In this document: one piece after another, positions 44,513 to 52,897 of the stretch
Position numbering within the stretch: the first letter of the stretch is position 1
Layout of the letters: each line of letters begins with the position of its first letter
Source: CAVVEQ01 sp963802095
Lineage (GTDB): Bacteria; Chloroflexota; Anaerolineae; Anaerolineales; Anaerolineaceae
Length of the DNA: 64,000 nucleotides
Direction of reading: 5' to 3'
NCBI GenBank assembly: GCA_963802095.1
Contig: CAWDHI010000007.1
Location: 372,001 to 436,000 of the forward strand
Program-made: the position numbers and the translations under genes
Notes under the pieces: model-generated
What the model was told of the DNA's origin: nothing
Seen by the model: only the letters and a program-made list of their open reading frames with translations
The model's database searches: none

Positions 44513-45499
44513 TCAGGGCAGCCCGACCGCGGTGCGGACTTCTTCCATCGTTTTTTCGGCAATAATGCTGGCGCGGGCAGCTCCATCTTTGAGGATATCC
44601 CAAACCTCATCCGGTTTGCGGGCGAACTCCTCACGCCTGGCGCGGAAGGGGATGAGCGTGGCATTTAGGTTCTTTGCCATCAGCTTCTTGCAATCCACGC
44701 AGCCAATTCCTGCCCGGCGGCACTCGGTATTGACCATGGCGACCTCTTCAGCGCTTGAGAACATCTTGTGGAAGGAAAACACATTGCATACATCCGGGTT
44801 GCCCGGATCGGTTCGGCGGATGCGGGCGGGGTCGGTGACCATGGTGAGAACGCGTTTCTCGGTCTCCTCCGGTGTGGCAGCCAGCTCGATGTGGTTATTC
44901 AGGCTCTTGCTCATCTTCTGCACGCCATCGGTGCCGAGCACCTTGGGGAATTCGGTGGCTTTCATCTTCGGCTCTATGAGTACCTGGGTTTTATAGTGTG
45001 GTTGAAGGAGCGTACCGTCTCACGGGCGAACTCGATGTGCGGCGCCTGGTCCACGCCCACCGGGACGACGTCGGTCTTATAAAGAACGATGTCAGCCGTC
45101 ATGAGGACGGGATAACCCACCAGCCCGAAGTTTACATTGTGGGGCTGCTCGCGAACTTTTTCCTTGAAAGTAGGAAGATCGGTCAATTTTCCCAAGCGGG
45201 CTGACCATGGAAAGGATCGTATTGAGCTCGTTGACCTGGCGAACGTGGGATTGGATGAACATGATGGATTCAGCCGGGCGAATGCCAGCCGCAAGCCAAT
45301 CCAAAGCCATTTCCAGCGTGTTGGCGCGCAGGTTCTCGGTGGTATCCAGGGTGGTCAGCGCGTGCAGGTCCACGATGCAGTAAACGCAGTCGTATTCCTC
45401 CTGCAGGGCGACATAGTTCTTGATGGCACCCAGATAATTCCCCAGGTGCTGGCGGCCCGTCGGGCGGGCGCCGGAAAAAACACGGCCTTTCTTGGGCAT
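44513..45499 (-). pseudogene. trpS: Tryptophanyl-tRNA synthetase, two compensating frameshifts
   Basis: Class I synthetase spread over three frames. The first part has G-A-R-P-T-G-R-Q-H-L-G-N-Y (HIGH region). Near 45196 one extra base shifts the frame; the second part continues L-G-K-L-T-D-L-P-T-F-K-E-K and V-G-Y-P-V-L-M-T-A-D-I. Near 44996 one base is missing; the third part continues K-T-Q-V-L-I-E-P-K and M-S-K-S (KMSKS). Correcting both gives a protein of about 328 residues with all motifs, close to normal length. trpS is normally essential, so sequencing errors are the likelier explanation. GGAAAGGG precedes ATG. Confidence 0.85.
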
Positions 45500-45513
45500 G
45501 GTTCCCTTTCCGA

Positions 45514-45744
45514 TCAGAGTTTGCGGATCATATCCTCCACTTCCCCGGGGCGGGGGAAGCGGCCGTTGGATAACTTGGAGTAGATGAGGCTGCCATTCAC
45601 GGTCACCTCAAAGCGGCCGCCATCCGAGGGCAGCAGGGTGAGGGATTCCAGGCGCGATTCGAAATACTTGAGGATCTCGGCTGCCAGACCGGTAGCCTTA
45701 TCGGTATATGCTCAGACCATGCAGTACTGGATGGTGATCTTCAT
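45514..45744 (-). CDS. SelW/Rdx-family selenoprotein
   Basis: Protein of 76 residues with an in-frame TGA at codon 11 (45712-45714). The N-terminus reads I-Q-Y-C-M-V-U, the C-x2-U redox motif of SelW/Rdx thioredoxin-like proteins; most homologues have C-x2-C. The remainder fits the family: L-A-A-E-I-L-K-Y-F, G-G-R-F-E-V-T-V-N-G and the C-terminal G-R-F-P-R-P-G-E-V. The next stop is TGA 45514-45516. GGGAGG lies upstream of ATG 45744. A SECIS-like hairpin follows the TGA. It lies just upstream of trpS on the same strand. Confidence 0.85.
45679..45697 (-). promoter_or_regulatory. Bacterial SECIS hairpin of the SelW-like gene
   Basis: GGCTACC GGTCT GGCAGCC on the coding strand: six pairs plus one A-C mismatch closing a GGTCT loop that starts 22 nt after the TGA. 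GGUCU is the apical loop sequence of the E. coli fdhF SECIS element. Confidence 0.7.
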
Positions 45745-45773
45745 CTTGGTTGCCTCCCGGTGTTTCTGCCGGA

Positions 45774-45779
45774 ATTATA
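45774..45779 (-). promoter_or_regulatory. -10 box of the SelW-like gene
   Basis: TATAAT (context GGGTATAATTC) on the minus strand, 29 nt before the ATG. The same context is found before miaB and selD, although here a normal leader with GGGAGG follows. Confidence 0.45.
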
Positions 45780-45810
45780 CCCGATGGCGGGCGACCCTTT
45801 TTTGCATCGA

Positions 45811-45852
45811 TGGCACGCTGCATTGCTTCGCTGGCACGTTGTGCCGCTTCGC
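45811..45852 (+). repeat. Two imperfect 21-bp tandem repeats
   Basis: TGGCACGCTGCATTGCTTCGC and its next copy (45832-45852) agree at about 16 of 21 positions. They lie directly upstream of the sugar transferase -10 box; role unknown. Confidence 0.6.
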
Positions 45853-45855
45853 TGG

Positions 45856-45861
45856 TAAAAT
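45856..45861 (+). promoter_or_regulatory. -10 box of the sugar transferase gene, leaderless configuration
   Basis: TAAAAT is followed by GAATTT and then ATG 45868. No Shine-Dalgarno sequence is visible, and the spacing equals that of selD. Confidence 0.45.
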
Positions 45862-45867
45862 GAATTT

Positions 45868-46536
45868 ATGTCCGCCTGCCTATTGCCAAAGGGCATGCCA
45901 ATTCGAAAACGGGTCTTTGACCTGCTGCTGACCATCCCTGGTGCAATTGTCATCTCCCCCTTCGTGCTGGTGATTGGCATCATCCTGTGGATCAAGCAGG
46001 GTTGGCCGCTGATTTTCAGCCAGGAGCGTCCGGGTTACCGCGGGGAGATCTTTCGCATTTATAAGTTCCGAACCATGCGAGATGTGCGCGACGCGGAAGG
46101 AAAGTTACTGCCGGATAAGGACCGTCTGACCGGGATCGGGAAGTTCCTGCGCTCCACCAGCCTGGATGAGCTGCCCGAGCTGATCAATGTGTTGCGCGGG
46201 GAGATGAGCCTGGTGGGTCCGCGCCCGCTGCTTATTCAGTACCTGCGTCGATATTCTTCTGAGCAGGCGCGGCGGCACGACGTGCTTCCCGGGATGGCAG
46301 GTTGGGCGCAGGTGAATGGTCGCAACGCCATCAGTTGGGAGGAGAAGTTTCGCCTCGACGTGTGGTACGTGGATCACTGGAACCTGCGGCTGGATATCAG
46401 GATCCTGGCGCTAACCTTCGGGAAGGTGCTGCGCCGCGAGGGCATTTCCGCGCCGGGCGAGGCCACCGCGCGGGAGTTCATGGGCATCGAAAATGAAAGA
46501 GAATTAATTTCCATCTTCATTGCGGGAAGACCCTGA
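45868..46536 (+). CDS. Undecaprenyl-phosphate sugar phosphotransferase
   Basis: Bacterial sugar transferase of 222 residues (WcaJ/PglC catalytic domain type). It has one N-terminal membrane segment (about 18-40), then Q-E-R-P-G-Y, Y-K-F-R-T-M, S-L-D-E-L-P-E-L-I-N-V-L-R-G-E-M-S and L-V-G-P-R-P, the catalytic Asp-Glu region of the family. It transfers a sugar-phosphate to undecaprenyl phosphate, starting a glycan repeat unit. The leaderless -10 box supports ATG 45868; ATG 45895 is possible. No other glycan genes are adjacent. A remnant of a second such gene lies at 48.1 kb. Confidence 0.92.
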   Translation: MSACLLPKGMPIRKRVFDLLLTIPGAIVISPFVLVIGIILWIKQGWPLIFSQERPGYRGEIFRIYKFRTMRDVRDAEGKLLPDKDRLTGIGKFLRSTSLDELPELINVLRGEMSLVGPRPLLIQYLRRYSSEQARRHDVLPGMAGWAQVNGRNAISWEEKFRLDVWYVDHWNLRLDIRILALTFGKVLRREGISAPGEATAREFMGIENERELISIFIAGRP

Positions 46537-46556
46537 AGGGCGACGAAGCAATCTCA
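46537..46556 (+). repeat. Partial copy of a dispersed repeat
   Basis: GGGCGACGAAGCAATCTCAC directly after the sugar transferase stop matches the arm of the inverted repeat at 47968-48000 (GAAGGGGTCGAAGCAATCGC) with a few differences. Confidence 0.45.
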
Positions 46557-46681
46557 CAGAAATGGATTATTCGATTTGGGTTTAGCTGGCGGGTACAGAA
46601 CCGGTACCCACCCATTGACTATAATGAACAAAAGTTGAGAGTATCAATCTTACAGCAAATCCAACGAAAGGGAAGTTTAAA

Positions 46682-47341
46682 ATGTCAAACAACCAATCCT
46701 ACGATGATTTCTCCATTCATGAGTTGTTAAAACTAAATAAACGAAATATTTCTAAAGAAGACTTGAAAAAATATCAAGATTACATGGCGGAAATATTCTC
46801 AGCTTTTGGCATGGATGTCACAACTCCCTCAACAAAAGAAACACCCCGCCGGTTCATTGAAGCCCTTTATGAATCTACCAATGGCTATGAAGGTGATCCA
46901 AAATTGATCAAAGCCTTTCCAAGAGAGTGCCGCGGCGAACCAGATTGCCGGTTAAGCCAGGTGATCGAAGGGCCGATCAATTTCCATTCGCTTTGCGAAC
47001 ACCACGTCTTTCCATTTTACGGGGAGGCCTATGTTGGTTATGTGGCAAATGACTCCATTCTAGGTATTTCAAAATTAACCCGCCTGGTACGGTTATTTAC
47101 AAAGCGGTTTGCAGTTCAGGAACGCATTGGTTATGAAATTGCGGATACATTGGAAACATTGATGGCACCCCATGGAGTGGCGGTGTTTATCCGGGCCAAG
47201 CATATGTGCGTTGAAATGCGCGGTGTGCGTGAAATCTCACCAGCCACGCGCACCACCGTTTTTCGTGGGGTTTATTCTGAGGATCCTTCTTTGCGGTCAG
47301 AGTTCCTGAATATTTGCGGATTGAATAAACAAACAGCTTAG
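46682..47341 (+). CDS. folE: GTP cyclohydrolase I
   Basis: Enzyme of 219 residues that converts GTP to dihydroneopterin triphosphate for folate or pterin synthesis. Zinc ligands are in S-L-C-E-H-H and K-H-M-C-V-E-M-R-G-V; I-S-K-L-T-R-L-V and T-P-R-R-F are also conserved. GAAAGGGAAG lies upstream of the ATG. Its base composition is clearly more AT-rich than most of the window, and no other folate gene is adjacent, so it may have been acquired by transfer. Confidence 0.94.
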   Translation: MSNNQSYDDFSIHELLKLNKRNISKEDLKKYQDYMAEIFSAFGMDVTTPSTKETPRRFIEALYESTNGYEGDPKLIKAFPRECRGEPDCRLSQVIEGPINFHSLCEHHVFPFYGEAYVGYVANDSILGISKLTRLVRLFTKRFAVQERIGYEIADTLETLMAPHGVAVFIRAKHMCVEMRGVREISPATRTTVFRGVYSEDPSLRSEFLNICGLNKQTA

Positions 47342-47483
47342 ACAATTCTATTTGTTAGTTTAGATTATTCACCGAAAAGAATATGGCATATTTTCTAATT
47401 ATTCGGTGAGAACGATGAGTTCAAAATCGGTGCCCACCTTACGCTTGATTGTAATATTATAGGATTTATCAGGAGTAAGTGTT

Positions 47484-47872
47484 ATGTTTTACCAGGATGA
47501 TGTTATTAATTTTTGTAAGTCTGAATTCGCTTTTCTCAATTTTGAACATGGTTCTTCACGACCAATTGTTAAGAGAAGAGCTGGACTACAGAACTATATT
47601 ACAGTTAGGTGATTTAGCTATTGAGATACTTGTAGATTTCGCGATCTCGATATTGACCTTTATGCAGTCAGACGGAGAATGGAAAAATCCCGAATGGTTT
47701 TTATGTCTCAGGAAGGGGAATATGTAGATTGCATTTGGAAAAAATTATTGCAGATCAGAAATGGCGAGTAGATAATACATTACTAAAGAAACTTCGATCA
47801 AAAACAAAAAGGGAAGATAGAGCACAAACCTTGTGTTTTCAAGAACTGATTCGCCCTATCGTCTACTATTAG
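47484..47872 (+). pseudogene. Decayed AT-rich gene of unknown function
   Basis: From ATG 47484 the sequence reads F-C-K-S-E-F-A-F-L-N-F-E-H-G-S and R-A-G-L-Q-N-Y-I-T-V, then stops. Pieces in other frames continue in order: L-A-I-E-I-L-V-D-F, R-D-L-D-I-D-L-Y-A-V, E-N-G-K-I-P-N-G-F-Y-V, S-Q-E-G-E-Y-V, and H-L-E-K-I-I-A-D-Q-K-W ending I-R-P-I-V-Y-Y at TAG 47870-47872. About five frame changes are needed, so this is a decayed gene of about 125 residues. I cannot name the family. Confidence 0.6.
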
Positions 47873-47967
47873 TCACTAATATTGAAAAAATATTTACTCT
47901 GGGTGAAGATGTTTTTATTCATAATGAATTAATGATTTTTTCTTATAGGCTAGACCCGTGATTTCTG

Positions 47968-48079
47968 TCATTGCGAGACCCCGAAGGGGTCGAAGCAATC
48001 GCATAAAAAATCAGCCCAACTAAATTATCGGAAAGTCTTTTCATGGGATTGCTTCGTCGAGCTCCGCCCTCCTCGCAAA
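47968..48079. repeat. Inverted-repeat element (MITE-like)
   Basis: Two arms of about 33 bp in inverted orientation. 47968-48000 reads TTGCGAG...GAAGCAATC and 48047-48079 reads GATTGCTTC...CTCGCAA, with a 46-nt AT-rich centre. The first arm itself contains a hairpin (GACCCCGAAGGGGTC). It has no coding capacity. Confidence 0.65.
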
Positions 48080-48087
48080 GATAAAAT

Positions 48088-48186
48088 ATGAATCGAAAGG
48101 TGATCAAGCGCGAGGGCATCTCCGTGCCGGAGGAAGCGACCGCGTGGGAGTTCATGGGAAGCAGGGCTGGCGAGAAAAGGGGATAA
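48088..48186 (+). pseudogene. C-terminal remnant of a second sugar transferase
   Basis: 33 codons read K-V-I-K-R-E-G-I-S-V-P-E-E-A-T-A and W-E-F-M-G, close to the C-terminus of the intact sugar transferase (K-V-L-R-R-E-G-I-S-A-P-G-E-A-T-A). The rest of the gene is absent, replaced by the inverted-repeat element just upstream. The nucleotide sequences differ enough to be a paralogue, not a recent copy. Confidence 0.75.
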
Positions 48187-48346
48187 AAGACGATGCTGGC
48201 GGGTGGGATTTCGGGCATGCAGCCGATGATCGGCCTGTGACTTTACCTATTATGGGTGCCTTGATAGTTGACAGAAAATTGTAAGCTGACCCCAGACAAT
48301 ACACCAACTATTTTGTTGTTATGCAGGCACTTGTCCAAATTGTGAC

Positions 48347-48671
48347 TTAAGCATGCGTAACTATGTTTGCGATGATTTGGAAATAAAAAGAACAAGCAGA
48401 ATGATGTCGCGTCTCACGAATACAATTCCAAGTCATTCCACAAATCCATATTCATCGAGAGGTAGAGCGCAACCTCAGGGACCAATTGTTTCCAATCCAT
48501 TGTCTTCTGAATGGAATCTTAAATTTCCAGTCATACAAGACTTCGATCACCAGGAATGCTAAAAAGATTCCCAGAAAAATAGTATATCGAGGTGACTTAT
48601 GTTCTTTTGGACAAGGAAAATCGCATAGATGGCTGGAATCGATAATAAGAAATAAACCCATCCAAACCTGG
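48347..48671 (-). pseudogene. Decayed small membrane protein gene
   Basis: On the minus strand hydrophobic pieces follow one another in different frames: F-L-L-S-I-P-A-I-Y-A-I-F-L-V-Q, then Y-T-I-F-L-G-I-F-L-A-F-L-V-I-E-V and F-K-I-P-F-R-R-Q-W, then L-V-P-E-V-A-L-Y-L-S-M-N, I-I-L-L-V-L-F and F-Q-I-I-A-N-I-V ending at 48347. Several single-base shifts and stops interrupt it. It was probably a three- to four-helix membrane protein of about 110 residues. Confidence 0.55.
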
Positions 48672-48679
48672 TTAGAACA

Positions 48680-49089
48680 TCAATATGATTCTCCGAATTA
48701 GAAAGATGAAAATCAGAACTACACTGTTCACAAGACCTAAAGCAAAAAAGAATGGTTCAAGCCATTTTTAAAATCTTTGATTTCCCTAAACATTATAGCC
48801 CTTTTTATATACGCAACAGTTTACGCTAGCGGAGGGAAGACTTAAGCCAGGAACCGGTTTTATGCCCGGATTTAGTATGAAATTAATTATTAGTCTACGG
48901 AATGAAAGGTAAATACCACACCTCACCCAGCTTTGCCGCCCCCCCTGCTAGGGGAGGGTTGGGGAGAAGTTGATTGTTGATATTCAGTCGGAGCACTTAA
49001 CTCAAAAGGATGGGATAGTGATCCCGCTGGAAAATTGAAATCAGGAGAATTATAACCGGGTACGAAAACCCACCCTTCACTTATTATCC
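48680..49089. other. Gene-free AT-rich spacer
   Basis: No credible gene, RNA or strong promoter is seen. A G/C-rich inverted segment (about 48925-48972, CCCCCCCTGCTAGGGGAGGG) resembles intergenic repeats often found in such genomes. Confidence 0.5.
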
Positions 49090-50081
49090 TTAGGGGTTTT
49101 TAGTCAGGATCAATCCATCCCGCAATTGTTCAATCACCTGTTCGGCCTGGTGCTGGCGACCTTCGCTGAAGAGTGCGGGATTCACATGGGCAAAGAGAAG
49201 ATCGGCTGCCACGGTGCTGCCACCCTTCCCGGATGTCAGATCCGGCCAGAGGGTTTCGATGGGGGTGATCGGATCCTGGATGACCGAACCTGCGTAGCGT
49301 GCGGCAGCGGAATCCGGCGGAGTACCGGCGCCCAGAATCACCAGGTTCTGGCTCACGAGGTAATTATAAAGTTCCGGGCTGGCTGCATCATTTGAAACAT
49401 ACATCACATTCAGGCGGCTCGCCATCAATTGATTTGCCATGCCGATCCAGGCATTAGCGTCGCTACCCGCGGGCAGCGAGCCCTGGATGGGGAAGTTCAG
49501 ATAGGGCGGGTAGAGCGGGGAGCAGGTTCCGCAGAAATAGGCTCCCCCATTCACGAAGGATTGTTGCAGCAGGTCATTCTCCGGCGTTCCGCCCGGCAGC
49601 AACCCGCCCGCGCGCCAGTCATTGGAAAGCAGAATGGCCGTGTAGCCTGCCAGGAAGGATTGATACTCGGGGTTCGCCAGCACCACGCTCAGGTTTGGTG
49701 CCTGGGGTAGGCCAGTGGGGCTGACAACCACGAATTGGGTCTGCGGGGCTGCGCTGAGCAGCGCGGGCAAATCAGCGGGCGGAGCGAGGAAAACTGCGAC
49801 CACAACCTGCGAAGCTAGATCAGCGGAGGTGGCTGAGGGCAGCAGTCTTGAGTGAGTAGCCGGAGCCACTCGCCAGGCGGGTGAGCGTCTCCTGCGCGGA
49901 TGCAAGCAGGGCTGGGTCTGTCACTCCACTCGTGACCAGCAAAACTTCCCCCGGCAGCGGGGTGGCAGTGGCAGCAGGTGTGGAGGTTGGCGCGGGTGTA
50001 GCAGTGGCAGCTGGGGTGGGGGTGCCGCAGCCCGCAGCCAGGAAGAGAATGATTATCAAGGTTAGGGAAGCGAACCGCATG
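49090..50081 (-). pseudogene. BMP/periplasmic-binding-like lipoprotein, one frameshift
   Basis: From ATG 50081 a lipoprotein signal (L-A-A-G-C) and a Thr/Pro/Ala-rich linker lead into G-E-V-L-L-V-T-S-G-V-T-D-P-A-L-L. Around 49820-49850 one extra base shifts the frame; the other frame continues S-A-D-L-A-S-Q-V-V-V-A-V-F and shows Q-F-V-V-V-S-P-T-G, A-G-Y-T-A-I-L-L-S-N-D-W-R and the I-P-I-E-T-L-W-P-D segment, ending at 49090. The corrected protein of about 330 residues resembles type I periplasmic binding proteins of the BMP kind. Sequencing error is possible, since the rest is open. Confidence 0.7.
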
Positions 50082-50198
50082 GAGGTACCTCGATCCAGGA
50101 ATTGCCTAATTTTACCCTCTTCCGGCAGCTTCTTTTCAAAGGAATGTATAATCAATTTGAGAATATTCTTCTCAGCTCTTGCACCCAGGAAAAAAACC

Positions 50199-51374
50199 AT
50201 GAGCCTGCCCATGAACGAACCCCTCCCTCCTACCGGATCAAACTTGCCACCCGCACGCCGGAGACGCACCAAGCGGCAGCTATACCCTTACGAGAATGGC
50301 GAACGCGAGATCTTCCTCACCGACCTGGCGCGGCGGATCGTCCCCACGGGGGATTTCTTCATCTTCTCCCTGCTGGCGGGCATCGTCCTGGTGGTAGCCA
50401 TCTTCACCGATGCCCCCGCCATCTTCATCCTGGCAGCGCTGCTTTCCCCTTTCATGGGACCAGCACTCGGGTTGGGGTTGGCCACGGTGGTGGGCTCGGG
50501 GCGTTTCTTCCTGCAGTGCCTTGGCGGCATCCTGCTGGGTAGCCTGATCGTCTTCGGCTGCGCGGCGCTTGGCGGGCTGGCCAGCCGTTTTTTCCCGGAC
50601 CTGATCTACACCAATTCCTTATTTCATACCTATTTTGCCTGGCCGGATTTCCTGCTGCTCACCGTTGGCGCAGCGCTTTCCACCTACCTGCTGGTGCGGA
50701 ATCCCAGCACCCGCCCGCTGGTGGCCAGCGTGGCCATTGCTTATGAACTTTATATCCCCATCGCCGTGGCAGGCTTCGGTATCACCAGCCGGGTGGCGGG
50801 GATGTGGCCGGACGGGTTGATCGTCTACCTGGTCAACCTGGCTTGGACCGCGCTGGTGGTCACCATTGTCTTGATTCTGATGCGTCTGCGCCCGCAAACG
50901 CCCTTCGGCTATGGGTTGGCCATGTCCATCGTTCTGATCTGCATCGTGATCCTGATCGCTTTGCTCGGATTTGGCTCGACAGTTTCCACGCAATTAGCGC
51001 TGCCCACCTCGGTTCCTTCGGAGACCCCGGTCCCGACCGTGACGGAAACACCCACGCTTGCACCAACCGGCACCGAGACGCCTACCCCCACGCTCATCCC
51101 CACCAGCACCGAGACGCCCACATTAACGGTGGAGCCTACATTGGCGCAGGCCTATATTAAAGCCCCGGATAGTTCCGGCGCGATCATCCGTGAATCCCCG
51201 AATTTTGGCGCGCAGGTGATCGCCAGCGTGCTCAACGGCTACCTGGTGGTGATCCTGCCGGATTCATTTGACGACGGCACCACCTCCTGGACGCACGTTC
51301 GGTTGAACGACGGTCGGGAGGGCTGGATAGTGCGCGACCTGCTCTCAACCGCCACTCCGGCTCCGGGGTGGTAA
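50199..51374 (+). CDS. DUF389-like membrane protein with C-terminal SH3 domain
   Basis: Protein of 391 residues. After a basic N-terminus it has six to seven membrane helices beginning D-F-F-I-F-S-L-L-A-G-I and L-S-P-F-M-G-P-A-L-G-L-G-L, the signature of DUF389 proteins. A Thr/Pro-rich linker (about 275-315) follows, and then a bacterial SH3 domain (about 318-385; I-I-R-E-S-P-N-F-G-A-Q-V-I and G-W-I-V-R-D-L-L). The SH3 part should be outside the cell and may bind the wall. AGGA is 8 nt before ATG 50199; the open frame extends further upstream without family similarity. Function is unknown. Confidence 0.8.
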   Translation: MSLPMNEPLPPTGSNLPPARRRRTKRQLYPYENGEREIFLTDLARRIVPTGDFFIFSLLAGIVLVVAIFTDAPAIFILAALLSPFMGPALGLGLATVVGSGRFFLQCLGGILLGSLIVFGCAALGGLASRFFPDLIYTNSLFHTYFAWPDFLLLTVGAALSTYLLVRNPSTRPLVASVAIAYELYIPIAVAGFGITSRVAGMWPDGLIVYLVNLAWTALVVTIVLILMRLRPQTPFGYGLAMSIVLICIVILIALLGFGSTVSTQLALPTSVPSETPVPTVTETPTLAPTGTETPTPTLIPTSTETPTLTVEPTLAQAYIKAPDSSGAIIRESPNFGAQVIASVLNGYLVVILPDSFDDGTTSWTHVRLNDGREGWIVRDLLSTATPAPGW

Positions 51375-51420
51375 AATAGGCGTCCCGGCTTTCATCCGGA
51401 AAATAATTGCGGAGTGATCT

Positions 51421-52881
51421 ATGACCATCCATTTCGGAACAGACGGCTGGCGTGCCGTTATTTCAGACACTTTTACCTTTACCAACCTGCGGCTCGTCAG
51501 CCAGGCCATTTCTGATGCGGTGGCATCCGATACCTGGATCAACGGGGTGAAGCTGGAAATACGACCCGACCCGAAAAAGATGGTGGTGGGTTTCGACACC
51601 CGCTTTCTTTCAGACCGCTACGCCAGTGAAGCCGCGCGGGTGCTGGCGGCTAACGGGTTCACGGTCTACTTAGCACAGGCGGATGCGCCTACCCCGGTCA
51701 TCTCCTTTGCCGTGCGGGAACTTAACGCCATCGCCGGCATCATGATCACCGCTTCTCATAACGCGCCACGTTATAACGGGGTAAAACTTAAATCCGCCGG
51801 GGCTAATTCGGCCTCCCCCGAGCAGTGCAAGCGTGTTGAAATTTATTTAAACGACAACGAAGAGCGCGCACGCGGTCCGAACCTGATGGACTTCGAGCAC
51901 GCCCGCGAGGCTGGCCTGATCCAGCGGTTTAATCCCACTCCTGCCTATTACGACCATATTCGAAAATTGATCGATTTCGATAAGATCGCCGAGCATCCCA
52001 TGCGGGTGGTGGTGGATTCGATGTACGGCTCTGGACGGGGGATGATCAAGGGCATCCTGCAGGGCTGCGGCACCGAGGTGACCGAGATTCGCAGTGAGAT
52101 GAACCCGGGTTTTGGTGGAGTGCATCCTGAGCCGATCGCAAGGTACCTGGGTGCGCTCTCCGGAGCGATCGCCACCGGACTGGGTGATTTCGGATTGGCG
52201 ACAGACGGCGATGCGGATCGGATCGGCGCCATGGACGAGCGCGGGAACTTCATCGATCCGCACAAGATCATGGCTCTTGCCCTCCGTTACCTGGTGGAGA
52301 AAAAGGGCTGGAAGGGATCGGTGGTACGCACTGTTTCCACCACGCGCATGATCGACCGTTTGGCTGAGCGCTATGGGCTGACTTTGCACGAAACGCCTGT
52401 TGGCTTCAATCACATCGCTGATTACATGCTGAAGGAAGATGTGCTCATCGGCGGGGAAGAATCCGGGGGCATTTCCTTCCGTGGGCACATCCCAGAAGGC
52501 GATGGTGTTATCCTGGGATTGCTCATCCTGGAGATGGTCGCAGATGCCAAAGTGCATTTCCACGAGTTGGTGGAGGATCTTCTTCATGACGTTGGACCTG
52601 CGTTCTATGAACGCAAGGACATGCGCCTGAAATACCCGGTGGCGAAGGAAAAAATGACCAGCAAGTTGACTGCGGAAGCCCCGGCTTCGATCGGCGGTGA
52701 AAAAATCGCGAATGTTGTCTCCTTTGATGGGATCAAATACATCCTGGCAGATGACTCCTGGCTGCTGATCCGACCCTCGGGAACCGAACCCGTGCTGCGG
52801 GTTTATGCGGAAGGTCGCTCGAAGGAAATGGTGAAAGCCTTGCTGGATTATGGGGCGAAATTAAGCACGGATTTCGTGTAA
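51421..52881 (+). CDS. Phosphoglucomutase/phosphomannomutase family protein
   Basis: Alpha-D-phosphohexomutase of 486 residues. The phosphoserine loop is T-A-S-H-N (Ser near 110), the metal loop D-G-D-A-D-R (about 262), the sugar loop G-G-E-E-S-G-G (about 345) and the phosphate loop R-P-S-G-T-E-P (about 450); all four are intact. It interconverts hexose 1- and 6-phosphates; glucose versus mannose preference cannot be told, though G-E-E-S-G favours the PGM type. GGAG lies before ATG. A strong bidirectional terminator follows. Confidence 0.93.
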   Translation: MTIHFGTDGWRAVISDTFTFTNLRLVSQAISDAVASDTWINGVKLEIRPDPKKMVVGFDTRFLSDRYASEAARVLAANGFTVYLAQADAPTPVISFAVRELNAIAGIMITASHNAPRYNGVKLKSAGANSASPEQCKRVEIYLNDNEERARGPNLMDFEHAREAGLIQRFNPTPAYYDHIRKLIDFDKIAEHPMRVVVDSMYGSGRGMIKGILQGCGTEVTEIRSEMNPGFGGVHPEPIARYLGALSGAIATGLGDFGLATDGDADRIGAMDERGNFIDPHKIMALALRYLVEKKGWKGSVVRTVSTTRMIDRLAERYGLTLHETPVGFNHIADYMLKEDVLIGGEESGGISFRGHIPEGDGVILGLLILEMVADAKVHFHELVEDLLHDVGPAFYERKDMRLKYPVAKEKMTSKLTAEAPASIGGEKIANVVSFDGIKYILADDSWLLIRPSGTEPVLRVYAEGRSKEMVKALLDYGAKLSTDFV

Positions 52882-52897
52882 AAAATTCATTAGATAA

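Noticed and set aside
44513..45499. Two separate small genes in the trpS region
   Set aside because: The three frames together give one continuous TrpRS with HIGH and KMSKS motifs; separate genes would have no starts or functions.
45584..45931. Plus-strand frame of 115 codons with many cysteines
   Set aside because: It overlaps the SelW-like gene in antisense and reads the 21-bp repeats; no homology pattern and no ribosome-binding site.
48276..48300. Possible IS end remnant (GTAAGCTGACCCC)
   Set aside because: It resembles IS3 ends only over about 10 bases, with no transposase fragment and no partner repeat.
47342..49089. tRNA genes, including a selenocysteine tRNA, in the gene-poor zone
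   Set aside because: No cloverleaf with a T-arm consensus was found on either strand, by eye.
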